From NCBI RefSeq assembly GCF_000805385.1, contig NZ_JTJW01000005.1, positions 620,001 through 684,000 of the forward strand: 64,000 nucleotides of DNA, written 5' to 3'. Positions 55,968 to 64,000 of this stretch are shown here, one piece after another (the first letter of the stretch is position 1; the number at the start of each line of letters is the position of its first letter). Source of the DNA: Mycolicibacterium setense (GTDB lineage Bacteria > Actinomycetota > Actinomycetes > Mycobacteriales > Mycobacteriaceae). The position numbers were made by a program, and so were the translations under genes. The notes below the pieces were generated by a model. The model worked only from the letters and a program-made list of their open reading frames with translations. It did no database searches and had not been told where the DNA came from.

Positions 55968-56432
55968 TCAGTCGTCGTCGATCGTCGGGTCGATGACCGA
56001 CGGCTCAACTCCCAGATAGGTGGCCACCTGGGCCACCAGGATTTCATGCAGCAAGTCAGCTAGCTCATCGGATCCTTTGACCCGGCGCTCGATGGGCTTG
56101 CGGAACAAGACAATTCGAGCCCGGGTCGAATTTCCCCTGACATCGACCCCAGCAGGTATCAGCCGCGCCAGCGCGATCGGCCCGTCGGCGATGACCTCAG
56201 GCGGCCATTGCACACTGTCGGGATCTTTCGGAGACATCCGCGGAATCTCATCGACCGCGACGTCCAGCTCTCCCAGCCGCGACGCCCACCGCCGCTCGAT
56301 CGGTTCGTAGGCCTCCAACACCGCCATGTCGAACCGCTCGGCCCGGCTGCGCCAGCCCGGAACCGAGCGCGGAAGCAGCGGTCCGCGCATATCGCGGCCG
56401 CGACGCGATCGCCATGGGTTGCGCTGGGCCAC
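55968..56432 (-). CDS. Metallopeptidase family (minimal MMP-like) protein
   Basis: A 154-residue protein of the conserved Rv3259 family annotated as zinc metallopeptidase-like. The expected HExxH is only partly present (LLHEILVAQ, without the second histidine), so activity is doubtful. The GTG at 56432 follows TACGAT by 7 nt, which points to a leaderless start. It converges on whiB2. Confidence 0.82.
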   Translation of the reverse strand: MAQRNPWRSRRGRDMRGPLLPRSVPGWRSRAERFDMAVLEAYEPIERRWASRLGELDVAVDEIPRMSPKDPDSVQWPPEVIADGPIALARLIPAGVDVRGNSTRARIVLFRKPIERRVKGSDELADLLHEILVAQVATYLGVEPSVIDPTIDDD

Positions 56433-56521
56433 GGCGATGATCGTAACGGTTCGGGATCGGGGCCCCGACGGCTGCGCGTGTCCGGCGGCACACAGCGATC
56501 GTCCAAAGTAATCTCTGGAGC

Positions 56522-56941
56522 GTGAATGCTCCCCGTCGCTGCTGCCGGCCCGGGTGCCCGCACTATGCCGTGGCGACGCTGACTTTTGTCTACTCCGACT
56601 CCACAGCGGTAGTCGGACCACTCGCCACGGTGTCTGAGCCCCATTCCTGGGATCTGTGTGTCGGCCATGCCGGCCGTATCACGGCGCCGCGAGGCTGGGA
56701 GCTGGTCCGCCACGCCGGACCGCTGCCGACCCACCCCGATGAGGACGATCTGGTGGCGCTGGCCGACGCGGTCCGCGAAGGCCAGTCCGGTGCCGTTTCC
56801 CGTGGTGGCGTGGTGGCCGGATTCTCCGATCCCTCGACCGGCGTGAGCACCAGCGCGGTGATGGCACCGACAGCGCGTCCGGCCGAGACCAACGGCCGTC
56901 GTCGCGGGCACCTGCGGGTGCTGCCGGACCCCGAGAACTAG
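56522..56941 (+). CDS. DUF3499 protein
   Basis: A 139-residue conserved actinobacterial protein (Rv3258c) with CCRPGCPHYAVATLTFVY at the N-terminus and SWDLCVGHAGRI further on, suggesting a zinc-binding cysteine/histidine knuckle. Function unknown. TAATCT (56509-56514) ends 7 nt before the GTG start, a leaderless arrangement; it diverges from the MMP-like gene over 89 bp. Confidence 0.85.
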   Translation: MNAPRRCCRPGCPHYAVATLTFVYSDSTAVVGPLATVSEPHSWDLCVGHAGRITAPRGWELVRHAGPLPTHPDEDDLVALADAVREGQSGAVSRGGVVAGFSDPSTGVSTSAVMAPTARPAETNGRRRGHLRVLPDPEN

Positions 56942-56980
56942 CCCGGACTAGCTCTGACTAGCCCTGACTGGCACTGACCG
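56941..56980. repeat. Four tandem 10-bp repeats
   Basis: Four consecutive decamers approximating GCCCTGACTA follow the DUF3499 stop. Likely a short slippage-prone repeat; length may vary between strains. Confidence 0.6.
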
Positions 56981-57067
56981 GACGACGACCAGCCCAAGAG
57001 TAGTGAGCGTGTCGACGCCGCCCGACGGTTAGGCTGGCGCCAACGATTCCGTTTCACGAGGAGCTAT

Positions 57068-58456
57068 ATGTCTAGGCCAGCGGCGGCTGTTCACGATGTC
57101 ATCAAGGCCTATGACGTCCGGGGATTGGTCGGCAGTCAGATCGACGAGGCGTTCGTGTCGGAGGTAGGCGGCGCGTTCGCTCGTATGGTCCGCGCCGAGG
57201 GTGCCGAACAAGTGGTGATCGGCTATGACATGCGGGCCAGTTCCCCGACACTGGCCTCTGCCTTCGCCGACGGCGTCACCGCTCAGGGGCTGGACGTGGT
57301 CCGCATCGGCCTCGCCTCCACCGATCAGCTGTATTTCGCGTCGGGTCTGTTGGACTGCCCCGGCGCCATGTTCACCGCTAGCCACAACCCCGCCGCCTAC
57401 AACGGGATCAAACTGTGCCGCGCCGGGGCCAAACCCGTCGGCAAGGACACCGGCCTTTCGATCATCTCCGACGAGGTGATCGCCGGGGTGCCTGTGTTCG
57501 ACGGCCGCACCGGTTCGGTGTCCGACCGCGACGTGCTGTCCGACTACGGCAGCTTCCTCCGGTCACTCGTCGATCTCAGCGAGCTGCGTCCGCTGCGCAT
57601 CGCGGTCGATGCGGGCAACGGCATGGCCGGTCACACCACGCCGGCGGTCCTCGGGCCCATCCCGGGCGCCACCGTGTTGCCGCTGTTCTTCGAACTCGAC
57701 GGCACCTTCCCCAATCACGAGGCCAACCCACTGAATCCGGCCAACCTCGTCGACCTGCAGGCCCACGTGCTGGCCACCGGCGCCGATATCGGTCTGGCGT
57801 TCGACGGGGACGCCGACCGCTGTTTCGTCGTCGACGAACTCGGCCGCCCGGTGTCGCCGTCGGCGGTGACCGCACTGGTGGCCGCCCGCGAGCTCAAGCG
57901 CGAGATCGGCGCAACGGTGATCCACAACCTGATCACCTCACGCGCCGTGCCCGAATTGGTCGTCGAGCGTGGCGGCACTCCCGTGCGGTCTCGGGTCGGG
58001 CACTCCTACATCAAGGGTCTGATGGCCGAGACCGGGGCCATCTTCGGCGGGGAACACTCGGCGCACTACTACTTCCGCGACTTCTGGGGCGCCGATTCCG
58101 GCATGCTCGCCGCACTGCACGTCTTGGCCGCACTGGGTGAGCAGGACCGTCCGCTCTCGGATTTCATGGCGGACTACCAGCGCTACGAGGCGTCCGGCGA
58201 GATCAACTTCACCGTCGCCGATGCCCCGGCATGCGTCGACGCCGTACTCAAATCCTTCGCGAGCTCGATCCAGTCCATCGATCACCTCGACGGCGTCACC
58301 GTCGATCTCGGTGACGGCAGTTGGTTCAACCTCCGTACGTCGAACACCGAGCCGCTGTTGAGGCTCAACGTGGAAGCCCGTACCGCCGAGGATGTCGCCG
58401 CGCTCGTCGACAGAGTGTCGGCACAGATCCGTGGGGTGAGCGAGCCGGTGCCGTGA
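57068..58456 (+). CDS. manB: Phosphomannomutase/phosphoglucomutase
   Basis: A 462-residue alpha-D-phosphohexomutase converting mannose-6-phosphate to mannose-1-phosphate for GDP-mannose. The phosphoserine loop TASHNPAAYNGIK (about residue 104), the metal loop DGDADRC and GGEHSAHYYF sugar loop are intact. GAGGAG precedes the ATG. It overlaps the next gene by 4 bases. Confidence 0.93.
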   Translation: MSRPAAAVHDVIKAYDVRGLVGSQIDEAFVSEVGGAFARMVRAEGAEQVVIGYDMRASSPTLASAFADGVTAQGLDVVRIGLASTDQLYFASGLLDCPGAMFTASHNPAAYNGIKLCRAGAKPVGKDTGLSIISDEVIAGVPVFDGRTGSVSDRDVLSDYGSFLRSLVDLSELRPLRIAVDAGNGMAGHTTPAVLGPIPGATVLPLFFELDGTFPNHEANPLNPANLVDLQAHVLATGADIGLAFDGDADRCFVVDELGRPVSPSAVTALVAARELKREIGATVIHNLITSRAVPELVVERGGTPVRSRVGHSYIKGLMAETGAIFGGEHSAHYYFRDFWGADSGMLAALHVLAALGEQDRPLSDFMADYQRYEASGEINFTVADAPACVDAVLKSFASSIQSIDHLDGVTVDLGDGSWFNLRTSNTEPLLRLNVEARTAEDVAALVDRVSAQIRGVSEPVP

Positions 58457-59523
58457 ACGCCGTGGACGCCACGGTCGACCTGGACGACGGCGACGGACTT
58501 CTCGCCGCCGACCGCAACGGTCTGCTGCGGGCCGCGGCAATGGCGGGCGCCCAGGTTCGGGCCACCGCCGCGGCACTGGCCGAGGGCGTGCTGGACACGC
58601 TGCGTGCGGATCGCCCACCGCGCACAGTGATTTGGGTTGCCGGCCGCGGCACCGCCGAGAATGCCGGCGCCATCCTCGTCGCCGCGCTCGGTGCGTCCAT
58701 CTCGGCGCCGCTCGTGGTGGCCACCGAGACGCCGCCGTGGCTCGGCGCACTCGACGTGCTGATCGTGGCCGGTGACGATGCCGGTGATCCGGCGCTGGTG
58801 AACGCGGCGGCCACGGGGGTGCGCCGTGGCGCCCGGGTGCTGATCGTGGCTCCGCATGAAGGCCCGTTGCGCGACATCGCGGCCGGACGCGCCGTGGTGC
58901 TGGCGCCACGGCTGTGGGTGCCCGACGATTTCGGTCTGACCCGGTACCTGGCCGCCGGACTGGCGGCATTACATGTTCTGGATCCCGGTATGCGCGTGGA
59001 TCTGGCCGCGCTGGCCGACGAACTGGACGCCGAGGCGTTGCGCAACAGTGCGGGACGAGCGCTGTTCACCAACCCGGCCAAGACGCTGGCCGAGCGGATG
59101 TCGGGCAGCGCCGTGGTGCTGGCCGGCGACAATCCGGCCACGCTGGCGCTGGCCCGGCACGGGGCGACGGCGATGCTGCGCCTGGCCGGAGAAGTGGTGG
59201 CCGCTGCCGGACTGGGCGATGTGCTTGCCGCGAAGTCCAGTGGGGCCGTGGGGCCGCCCGCGGCCACATCGCTGTTCCACGACGAAGAGATCGACGGCCC
59301 GCTGCCGCGCCGCATGCGCACATTCGTGTTGATCACCGACACCGAACGCCAAGCGGTGAGTGCTCGGGTCAATGGATTCGACGACATCGCGGTGGTCGGT
59401 GCCGAAGATGTGCCGGAACCCACTGGGCCGACCCTGCCGGCCGGGCGCCCGGAACAACAACTGGCGGTTCTGGCTGTCCGTGTGGAGATGGCGGCCGTAT
59501 ACATGAAATTGGTTCGAGGATAA
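58453..59523 (+). CDS. SIS/phosphosugar isomerase-like protein between manB and manA
   Basis: A 356-residue protein matching the conserved Rv3256c family, with sugar isomerase-like strands (VIWVAGRGTAENAGAILV, LDVLIVAGDDAGDPALV). Its activity is unproven; position between manB and manA suggests a role in mannose phosphate metabolism. The GTG start overlaps manB and manA follows after 3 bases. Confidence 0.82.
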   Translation: MNAVDATVDLDDGDGLLAADRNGLLRAAAMAGAQVRATAAALAEGVLDTLRADRPPRTVIWVAGRGTAENAGAILVAALGASISAPLVVATETPPWLGALDVLIVAGDDAGDPALVNAAATGVRRGARVLIVAPHEGPLRDIAAGRAVVLAPRLWVPDDFGLTRYLAAGLAALHVLDPGMRVDLAALADELDAEALRNSAGRALFTNPAKTLAERMSGSAVVLAGDNPATLALARHGATAMLRLAGEVVAAAGLGDVLAAKSSGAVGPPAATSLFHDEEIDGPLPRRMRTFVLITDTERQAVSARVNGFDDIAVVGAEDVPEPTGPTLPAGRPEQQLAVLAVRVEMAAVYMKLVRG

Positions 59524-59526
59524 GAA

Positions 59527-60753
59527 GTGCATCTGCTACGGGGAGCGGTGCGGACCTATGCCTGGGGTTCGCGTACGGCAATCGCTGATTTCACCGGAAG
59601 GCCCAGTCCGACAATCCATCCGGAGGCCGAACTGTGGCTCGGAGCGCATCCGGGTGACCCGGCGTGGCTGCAGACCGAACATGGTGAAGAGTCGCTGCTG
59701 CAGGCGGTTCAGGACGACCCGGAGGGCCAACTCGGCAGCGTGGCGATCGGCAGATTCGGCGACGCGCTGCCGTTCCTGGTCAAGGTGCTGGCCGCCGATG
59801 AACCGTTGTCGTTGCAGGCACATCCCAGCGCGGCTCAGGCCCGGGAGGGATTCGACCGTGAAGACCGGCTCGACATCCCGGTGTCCTCACCCGTCCGCAA
59901 CTACCGCGACCGGAGTCACAAGCCCGAATTGCTGGTTGCGCTAGGTCAATTCGATGCGCTCGCCGGATTCCGCACCGTCGACCGCACGGTGGAGCTGATG
60001 CGGGCGCTGGCGGTCTCCGACCTGGACCCCTTCATCAACCTGCTTTCCGATCAATCCGATGCCGACGGGTTGCGGGCCCTGTTCACCACCTGGATCACCG
60101 CGCCGCAGCCGGACCTCGACGTGCTGGTGCCCGCCGTTCTCGACGGGGCTGTCCATTACATCCGTTCCGGGGCAAAGAAATTCGCAGCCGAGGTGAAAAC
60201 CGTGCTCGAACTCGGTGAGCGCTACCCCGGTGATGCCGGCGTGCTGGCGTCCTTACTGCTCAACCGGATCAGTCTGCAGGCCGGCGAAGGCATCTACCTT
60301 CCGGCCGGAAACCTGCACGCATACCTTCACGGTGTCGGCGTCGAGGTGATGGCCAACTCCGACAACGTACTGCGCGGTGGGCTGACCCCGAAGCACGTGG
60401 ATGTCCCCGAACTCCTGCGGGTGCTGGACTTCACCCCGACACCGGAAGAGCGGTTGCGCCCCGAAACCGTCACCGACGGTGCGGAAACCATCTACCAGAC
60501 CCCCGCGCACGAGTTCGCGGTGTCGGTGTTGACCGTCGATGCCGACCGCATCGGTGACGAGATCGACGTGCACTCCCACCATCACGGGCCGCAGTTGCTG
60601 TTGTGCACGCAGGGCGCCGTGGTGATCTACGCCGACGATGACAAGCTGACCATGGAGCGCGGCTCGGCAGCGTGGGTGGCTGCCGAGGACGGCCCTATCC
60701 GGCTGACCGCCGCAGAGCCGGCGAAACTTTTCCGCGTGACCATCGGCATCTGA
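59527..60753 (+). CDS. manA: Mannose-6-phosphate isomerase class I
   Basis: A 408-residue zinc isomerase linking fructose-6-phosphate and mannose-6-phosphate. AWGSRTAIADFTG, LSLQAHPSAAQA and YLPAGNLHAYLHG (zinc histidines) are present. The GTG start lies 3 bases after the preceding gene, making manB, the SIS-like gene and manA one operon. Confidence 0.93.
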   Translation: MHLLRGAVRTYAWGSRTAIADFTGRPSPTIHPEAELWLGAHPGDPAWLQTEHGEESLLQAVQDDPEGQLGSVAIGRFGDALPFLVKVLAADEPLSLQAHPSAAQAREGFDREDRLDIPVSSPVRNYRDRSHKPELLVALGQFDALAGFRTVDRTVELMRALAVSDLDPFINLLSDQSDADGLRALFTTWITAPQPDLDVLVPAVLDGAVHYIRSGAKKFAAEVKTVLELGERYPGDAGVLASLLLNRISLQAGEGIYLPAGNLHAYLHGVGVEVMANSDNVLRGGLTPKHVDVPELLRVLDFTPTPEERLRPETVTDGAETIYQTPAHEFAVSVLTVDADRIGDEIDVHSHHHGPQLLLCTQGAVVIYADDDKLTMERGSAAWVAAEDGPIRLTAAEPAKLFRVTIGI

Positions 60754-60763
60754 CGGGCACCGG

Positions 60764-62134
60764 TCACACCCTGGTGAGGATGTCGACCTCGCCGCCCCTG
60801 CGCTCGGCCAGCCATTGCCTGACGTTGTTGCGGACCGCACGGCCGATCAGCCGGGGTGTCGGCACCAGATAAAGGCTGTCGAGCAAGCTGGTTCTGCTCA
60901 AAAACCATTCGGCCAGAACGGGATCGGTTTCGGCGGCGGCGACGAGCTGCTTGAACAGGTCGTACGCCGGCCGGTACCACCACGGACGGTCGCCCTGCGC
61001 CCCGTGCTCGCTGTGGTCGGCGGCGGCGTTCATCAGCCACACCGGCCAAATCGTCTTGGCTGTGCGGAACGCGAACCGCTGCATCAGGTTGTCAGTTCCA
61101 CCGGACAGCACGTGTCGCAGATTGTCGGCCTGCAGTGCCGACATGGTCACGCCCTGCCCGAATGTCGGGTTGAGGCTTGCGATGGCGTCACCGAACGGCA
61201 AGATGCCCGCGGGAAATCTGGCCATCCCTTCGTAGCGCCGCCACTTGCTCGTCGGGTACCGGTGAAAGTTCATGTCGCCGATGGGCGTACCGGCGCGCAA
61301 CGCGGTACTGATCTCGGCCGGCACCAGTTCCTCGGCCAGCGCGCAGATGCCCGCGAAGTCACGCGGTGGCTCCGCCTTGGCCACCCCGAACGTCGTCACC
61401 ATCCATATGCCGTCCTCGTGGAACAACATGCCCATTCCCAACGGGCGCTCTCGGGTGGCCCCGACGATGACCATCTTCTGGGGAAGCATTCCGTCGGGAA
61501 TCTTCACGCGGTGCGAGGCGTAAGTGACGCCAACTTGTACCGAATCCTCGTGCGGGCGCTGAAATCCCCACTGCTGCAACCACGCCGGCAGCCGGCTGCC
61601 GCGCCCGGACGCGTCGATCACCAGATCGGCCGGCGCGACGTCACCATCGTCGAGAACGACGCCGGTCACCCGCTCGGCCGCCTGGTCGTACCGCGGATGC
61701 GTGACCACCTGACGCACGATGTCGACGCCGGCCGACGCGCTGACACGCTTGCGGATCTGCCATTCGAGATGGCCCCGGCTGGGAACGTAGGCGGTGTACT
61801 TGTCGTCCAGCCCGGTTGCCAGCACGTGATCGGCCGCGGCGAAGTGGATCGACTCGTGCCGGTTGCGTACCACCGGGACGCCCGCGGCCGCCATGTCATG
61901 GAGCAGTCCGGGAAACAGCCCTTCCAGCTCCTGGGCGCCGCGGGCCATCAGCAGATGCACGTGCTGACCCTGCGGTATTGCACTGCGATTGACCGGCTGG
62001 TCCGGTAGCTCGTCACGCTCATAGACCGTGACGCGGTCGAAATGGTCGGTGAGGACCCGCGCGGCGCACAGGCCTGCGATACTTCCCCCGACAACGACGG
62101 CATGGTTCTGTGACAGTTCGTGAGAGTTGCGCAT
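60764..62134 (-). CDS. FAD-dependent monooxygenase/hydroxylase-like protein
   Basis: A 456-residue flavoprotein with the GGSIAGLCAARVL Rossmann motif near residue 16 and the class A monooxygenase motifs DASGRGSRLPAWL and LPFGDAIASLNPTFGQG. It resembles hydroxylases of polyketide or terpenoid modification. Substrate unknown. It converges on manA with an 10-bp gap and is divergent from the diiron gene, 288 bp away. Confidence 0.85.
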   Translation of the reverse strand: MRNSHELSQNHAVVVGGSIAGLCAARVLTDHFDRVTVYERDELPDQPVNRSAIPQGQHVHLLMARGAQELEGLFPGLLHDMAAAGVPVVRNRHESIHFAAADHVLATGLDDKYTAYVPSRGHLEWQIRKRVSASAGVDIVRQVVTHPRYDQAAERVTGVVLDDGDVAPADLVIDASGRGSRLPAWLQQWGFQRPHEDSVQVGVTYASHRVKIPDGMLPQKMVIVGATRERPLGMGMLFHEDGIWMVTTFGVAKAEPPRDFAGICALAEELVPAEISTALRAGTPIGDMNFHRYPTSKWRRYEGMARFPAGILPFGDAIASLNPTFGQGVTMSALQADNLRHVLSGGTDNLMQRFAFRTAKTIWPVWLMNAAADHSEHGAQGDRPWWYRPAYDLFKQLVAAAETDPVLAEWFLSRTSLLDSLYLVPTPRLIGRAVRNNVRQWLAERRGGEVDILTRV

Positions 62135-62321
62135 TGGTGGCCACCGTACTTCGAGCGGATCGTCGTCGGGTCAGAATAAGAGGGCACGTCAATTGTCGAC
62201 CGTTCAGGCACCGTCTCCAAGGCGGTCGAGGCCGCGCACCGCCGCGTGTCGGGCGCCCGTGAGGCCGGTTGCGGCCCAGGTGGGCGCGGGTGCTCCAGCC
62301 GAATTGACGCACTTGCTAACG

Positions 62322-62336
62322 GACTTGCAACAAGTC
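62322..62336. promoter_or_regulatory. Inverted repeat between the monooxygenase and diiron genes
   Basis: GACTTG-caa-CAAGTC, exact 6-bp arms, 86 bp before the diiron gene. A candidate operator; the rest of 62135-62422 shows no gene. Confidence 0.45.
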
Positions 62337-62422
62337 ATGGCACAATCCCGTGCCTGGAGGCGTGATATGGCTCTCAGGTTGCTACCCTCTGCAAGGAAAC
62401 TCACACATCAACGGATGGGGCA

Positions 62423-63730
62423 ATGACAACGGTCAGCGACGCGGACGACACGGCATCGGGGGACCTCTATTTCGACAGGGTGGAGGCCCTCTCTCGTGCA
62501 ACGGTCCGTCGACGCTTCGATCCCTACGTCGACATCGACTGGGACGCACCCGAGAACGCGTTGAAAGACGACGATCCGCGATGGCAGTTGGATCCCGAAA
62601 GCGCTCCACTGGCGGCGACGGATTGGTACGCGGAGCAGTCGTTGCAGCGACGCATCGACATGGGCCGCTGGATTACCGCCAACACCCTCAAGGTGACGCT
62701 GCAATTCGAAATGATGCTGGTTCGCGGTGTTGTGCATTACGCCGGCAAATTGCCGAACCGTTCGCCGGTATTCCAGTATCTACTGCACGAGCTGATCGAC
62801 GAATGTAATCACATCCACATGTTCCAGGAGTTCGTCAATCGCGCAGGCGAGGATGTGCCCGGCATGCGGCGAGGCTCTCGGGTGATCGGGCCGATCCTGG
62901 GCTTTATCGGCGGTTATGCCAACATCATTCACTTCATCGGGGTGTTGTGCGGGGAACAGCCACTGCACTTCCAGCAGACGCTGCAGCATCGCGGCGCAGC
63001 CCATGTGCCGCCGCTGCTCAACAAGATCACCTACATCCATCTGGCCGAGGAAGCCCGTCACATATCGTTTGCCGACGATCTTCTGGCCGAGCGAATGCAA
63101 AGCGTCGGGCGAATGAAGCGCGCCTGGTACGCAATTCTCTTCCCGTTTTTCCTCCGGTGGTTGATCGGCGAGATGATCGGCCCGCCACGCACTTTCGCGC
63201 GGCAATTCGGGGTGCCGCGGCGGGTCTTCAAATCTGCCTTCTGGAGGAGTGCTCAGTCCCGCCAGATGATGGCGGAATCGGCGGCCGACGTCCGGCGGGT
63301 GGCCGAGGATCTGGGACTGCGTACGGCGTGGTCGCGGTGGATCTGGCGAATGCTGGGTATCGAGGGCCGGCTACCGCGTTACCGCGGTGAACCGGACCGC
63401 GCCCCCTTGGTCGCACGCGTGGCCCAGCTTCCCATCGCGCTGGCGGCACGTCTCACCGGCGTGGCGATCATGGCGAGCGTCGCGCTTCTGGCGACGCCGG
63501 ACGGTGTGCGGATCATCGCGGCCGCAGCGGCCGGGGCCGGCGTGTGGGCGGCCTACCACGTTTACCGAGACCGTCGGGGCGGTGTGGTGGGCAACCAGCC
63601 GTTCGAATGGCCGAGGCTGTTCGTGTGGGTTGTGGTGTGCGTCGCCATGATTCCCGCCGGAGGGCTGATCGGGCTTGCCCTGGTGGTGTTCATGATCCTG
63701 GCGCTCGCCGAGTTCATGCCCACCATGTGA
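62423..63730 (+). CDS. AurF-like diiron oxygenase with C-terminal membrane segments
   Basis: A 435-residue protein. Residues 1-320 form an AurF-type diiron fold with ligand motifs LLHELIDECNHIHMF and HLAEEARHISFADD. The C-terminal 90 residues add two or three hydrophobic helices, an unusual fusion for this family. Known AurF relatives oxidise aromatic amines or remodel small molecules; the substrate here is unknown. It faces away from the FAD monooxygenase, a possible functional partner. Confidence 0.82.
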   Translation: MTTVSDADDTASGDLYFDRVEALSRATVRRRFDPYVDIDWDAPENALKDDDPRWQLDPESAPLAATDWYAEQSLQRRIDMGRWITANTLKVTLQFEMMLVRGVVHYAGKLPNRSPVFQYLLHELIDECNHIHMFQEFVNRAGEDVPGMRRGSRVIGPILGFIGGYANIIHFIGVLCGEQPLHFQQTLQHRGAAHVPPLLNKITYIHLAEEARHISFADDLLAERMQSVGRMKRAWYAILFPFFLRWLIGEMIGPPRTFARQFGVPRRVFKSAFWRSAQSRQMMAESAADVRRVAEDLGLRTAWSRWIWRMLGIEGRLPRYRGEPDRAPLVARVAQLPIALAARLTGVAIMASVALLATPDGVRIIAAAAAGAGVWAAYHVYRDRRGGVVGNQPFEWPRLFVWVVVCVAMIPAGGLIGLALVVFMILALAEFMPTM

Positions 63731-63790
63731 AGTGCCTCTGACGCGCCGACAGCCGCATGGCCGAGTGCCGAGGCCGAACCCCGGCTACCG

Positions 63791-64000
63791 TCAGGCAGGC
63801 TTGTGGAACGTGTACACCCGGTACTGGATCAGGCCGAGCTTGGAGAGCCACTTCATCCACCGGGTGCCGACGATCATCGTCTTCTGCGCATCGGCCGACC
63901 CCTGCTCGCGGAAGAACTTGAGCAGGAACGGGTACGTCGGCAACGTGTTCTTCCGGATGTTGCGCTTCTCCGCGAGTTGAAGGCCCGCACGCTTGCCCAT
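63791..64000 (-). CDS. Unidentified protein, C-terminal part only
   Basis: The last 69 codons of a gene that reads in from beyond the right edge; an ATG falls exactly at the edge and need not be its start. The visible part is basic and aromatic (GTRWMKWLSKLGLIQYRVYTFHKP), similar in style to C-termini of membrane-linked oxidoreductases. No family can be named. Confidence 0.55.
   Translation of the reverse strand: MGKRAGLQLAEKRNIRKNTLPTYPFLLKFFREQGSADAQKTMIVGTRWMKWLSKLGLIQYRVYTFHKPA

Noticed and set aside
62135..62422. Small frames in the gap before the diiron gene
   Set aside because: No ribosome binding site, Arg/Pro-rich composition typical of non-coding high-GC DNA.

Overview
This is 64 kb of high-GC DNA from a mycobacterium, most likely a rapidly growing Mycolicibacterium. 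The backbone runs in an order that I recall from M. tuberculosis as roughly Rv3293 to Rv3255c. It includes pcd-lrpA-lat, rsbW-sigF, accA3-sufE-sseA-maf-accE5-accD5, birA, purK-purE, fadE25, rmlD-wbbL and a GDP-mannose pyrophosphorylase gene, fbiA-fbiB, whiB2 and manB-manA. Two blocks that I do not associate with that backbone are set into it. One is a 16 kb stress-gene block between lat and sigF. The other is a 6 kb catabolic cluster between accD5 and birA. No rRNA, tRNA, CRISPR array, insertion sequence or prophage was recognised.

Layout. 1-6.2 kb: the end of a lipase-maturation-factor-like gene, the lysine to alpha-aminoadipate pathway with its Lrp regulator, and a membrane-anchored Mrr-like protein. 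6.3-17.3 kb: stress genes, comprising PAS-ANTAR, flavodoxin-like, UsfY-like and CsbD genes; an MTQ2-like methyltransferase overlapping a CDGSH protein, with a convergent haem-oxygenase-fold enzyme; a five-gene overlapping operon with an unusual NRAMP-like transporter; a GT4 glycosyltransferase; topoisomerase IB; and an RsbW-like/STAS pair. 17.5-20.4 kb: arsenic and cadmium resistance (ACR3-ArsC fusion, two ArsR proteins, CadI). 20.4-26.0 kb: small membrane proteins, a second UsfY, an F420-type oxidoreductase, then rsbW-sigF and a second STAS protein. 26.2-34.5 kb: MobA-like protein, acyl-CoA carboxylase subunits, SseA and Maf. 34.6-40.9 kb: PucR regulator followed by NTF2-like, acyl-CoA ligase, ketosteroid-dehydrogenase-like and Rieske oxygenase genes. 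40.9-60.8 kb: housekeeping and cell-envelope sugar genes plus F420 synthesis. 60.8-64 kb: a FAD monooxygenase, an AurF-like diiron protein and an unidentified partial gene.

The main regulatory signal is a set of promoters of the SigF type (GTTT, 14-17 nt, GGGTAT or a close variant). I found twelve to thirteen by eye, concentrated between 7 and 25 kb with one at 31.8 kb. In seven cases the -10 element lies only 9-12 nt before the start codon, which implies nearly leaderless stress mRNAs and helps to fix the starts. SigF, its anti-sigma factor RsbW, a second RsbW-like protein and two cysteine-containing STAS proteins therefore sit among many of their probable targets. Both STAS genes carry the same exact 20-bp sequence about 100 bp upstream. 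That shared element, the divergent NRAMP operon and the CDGSH/haem-oxygenase-fold cluster are the least explained parts of the window.
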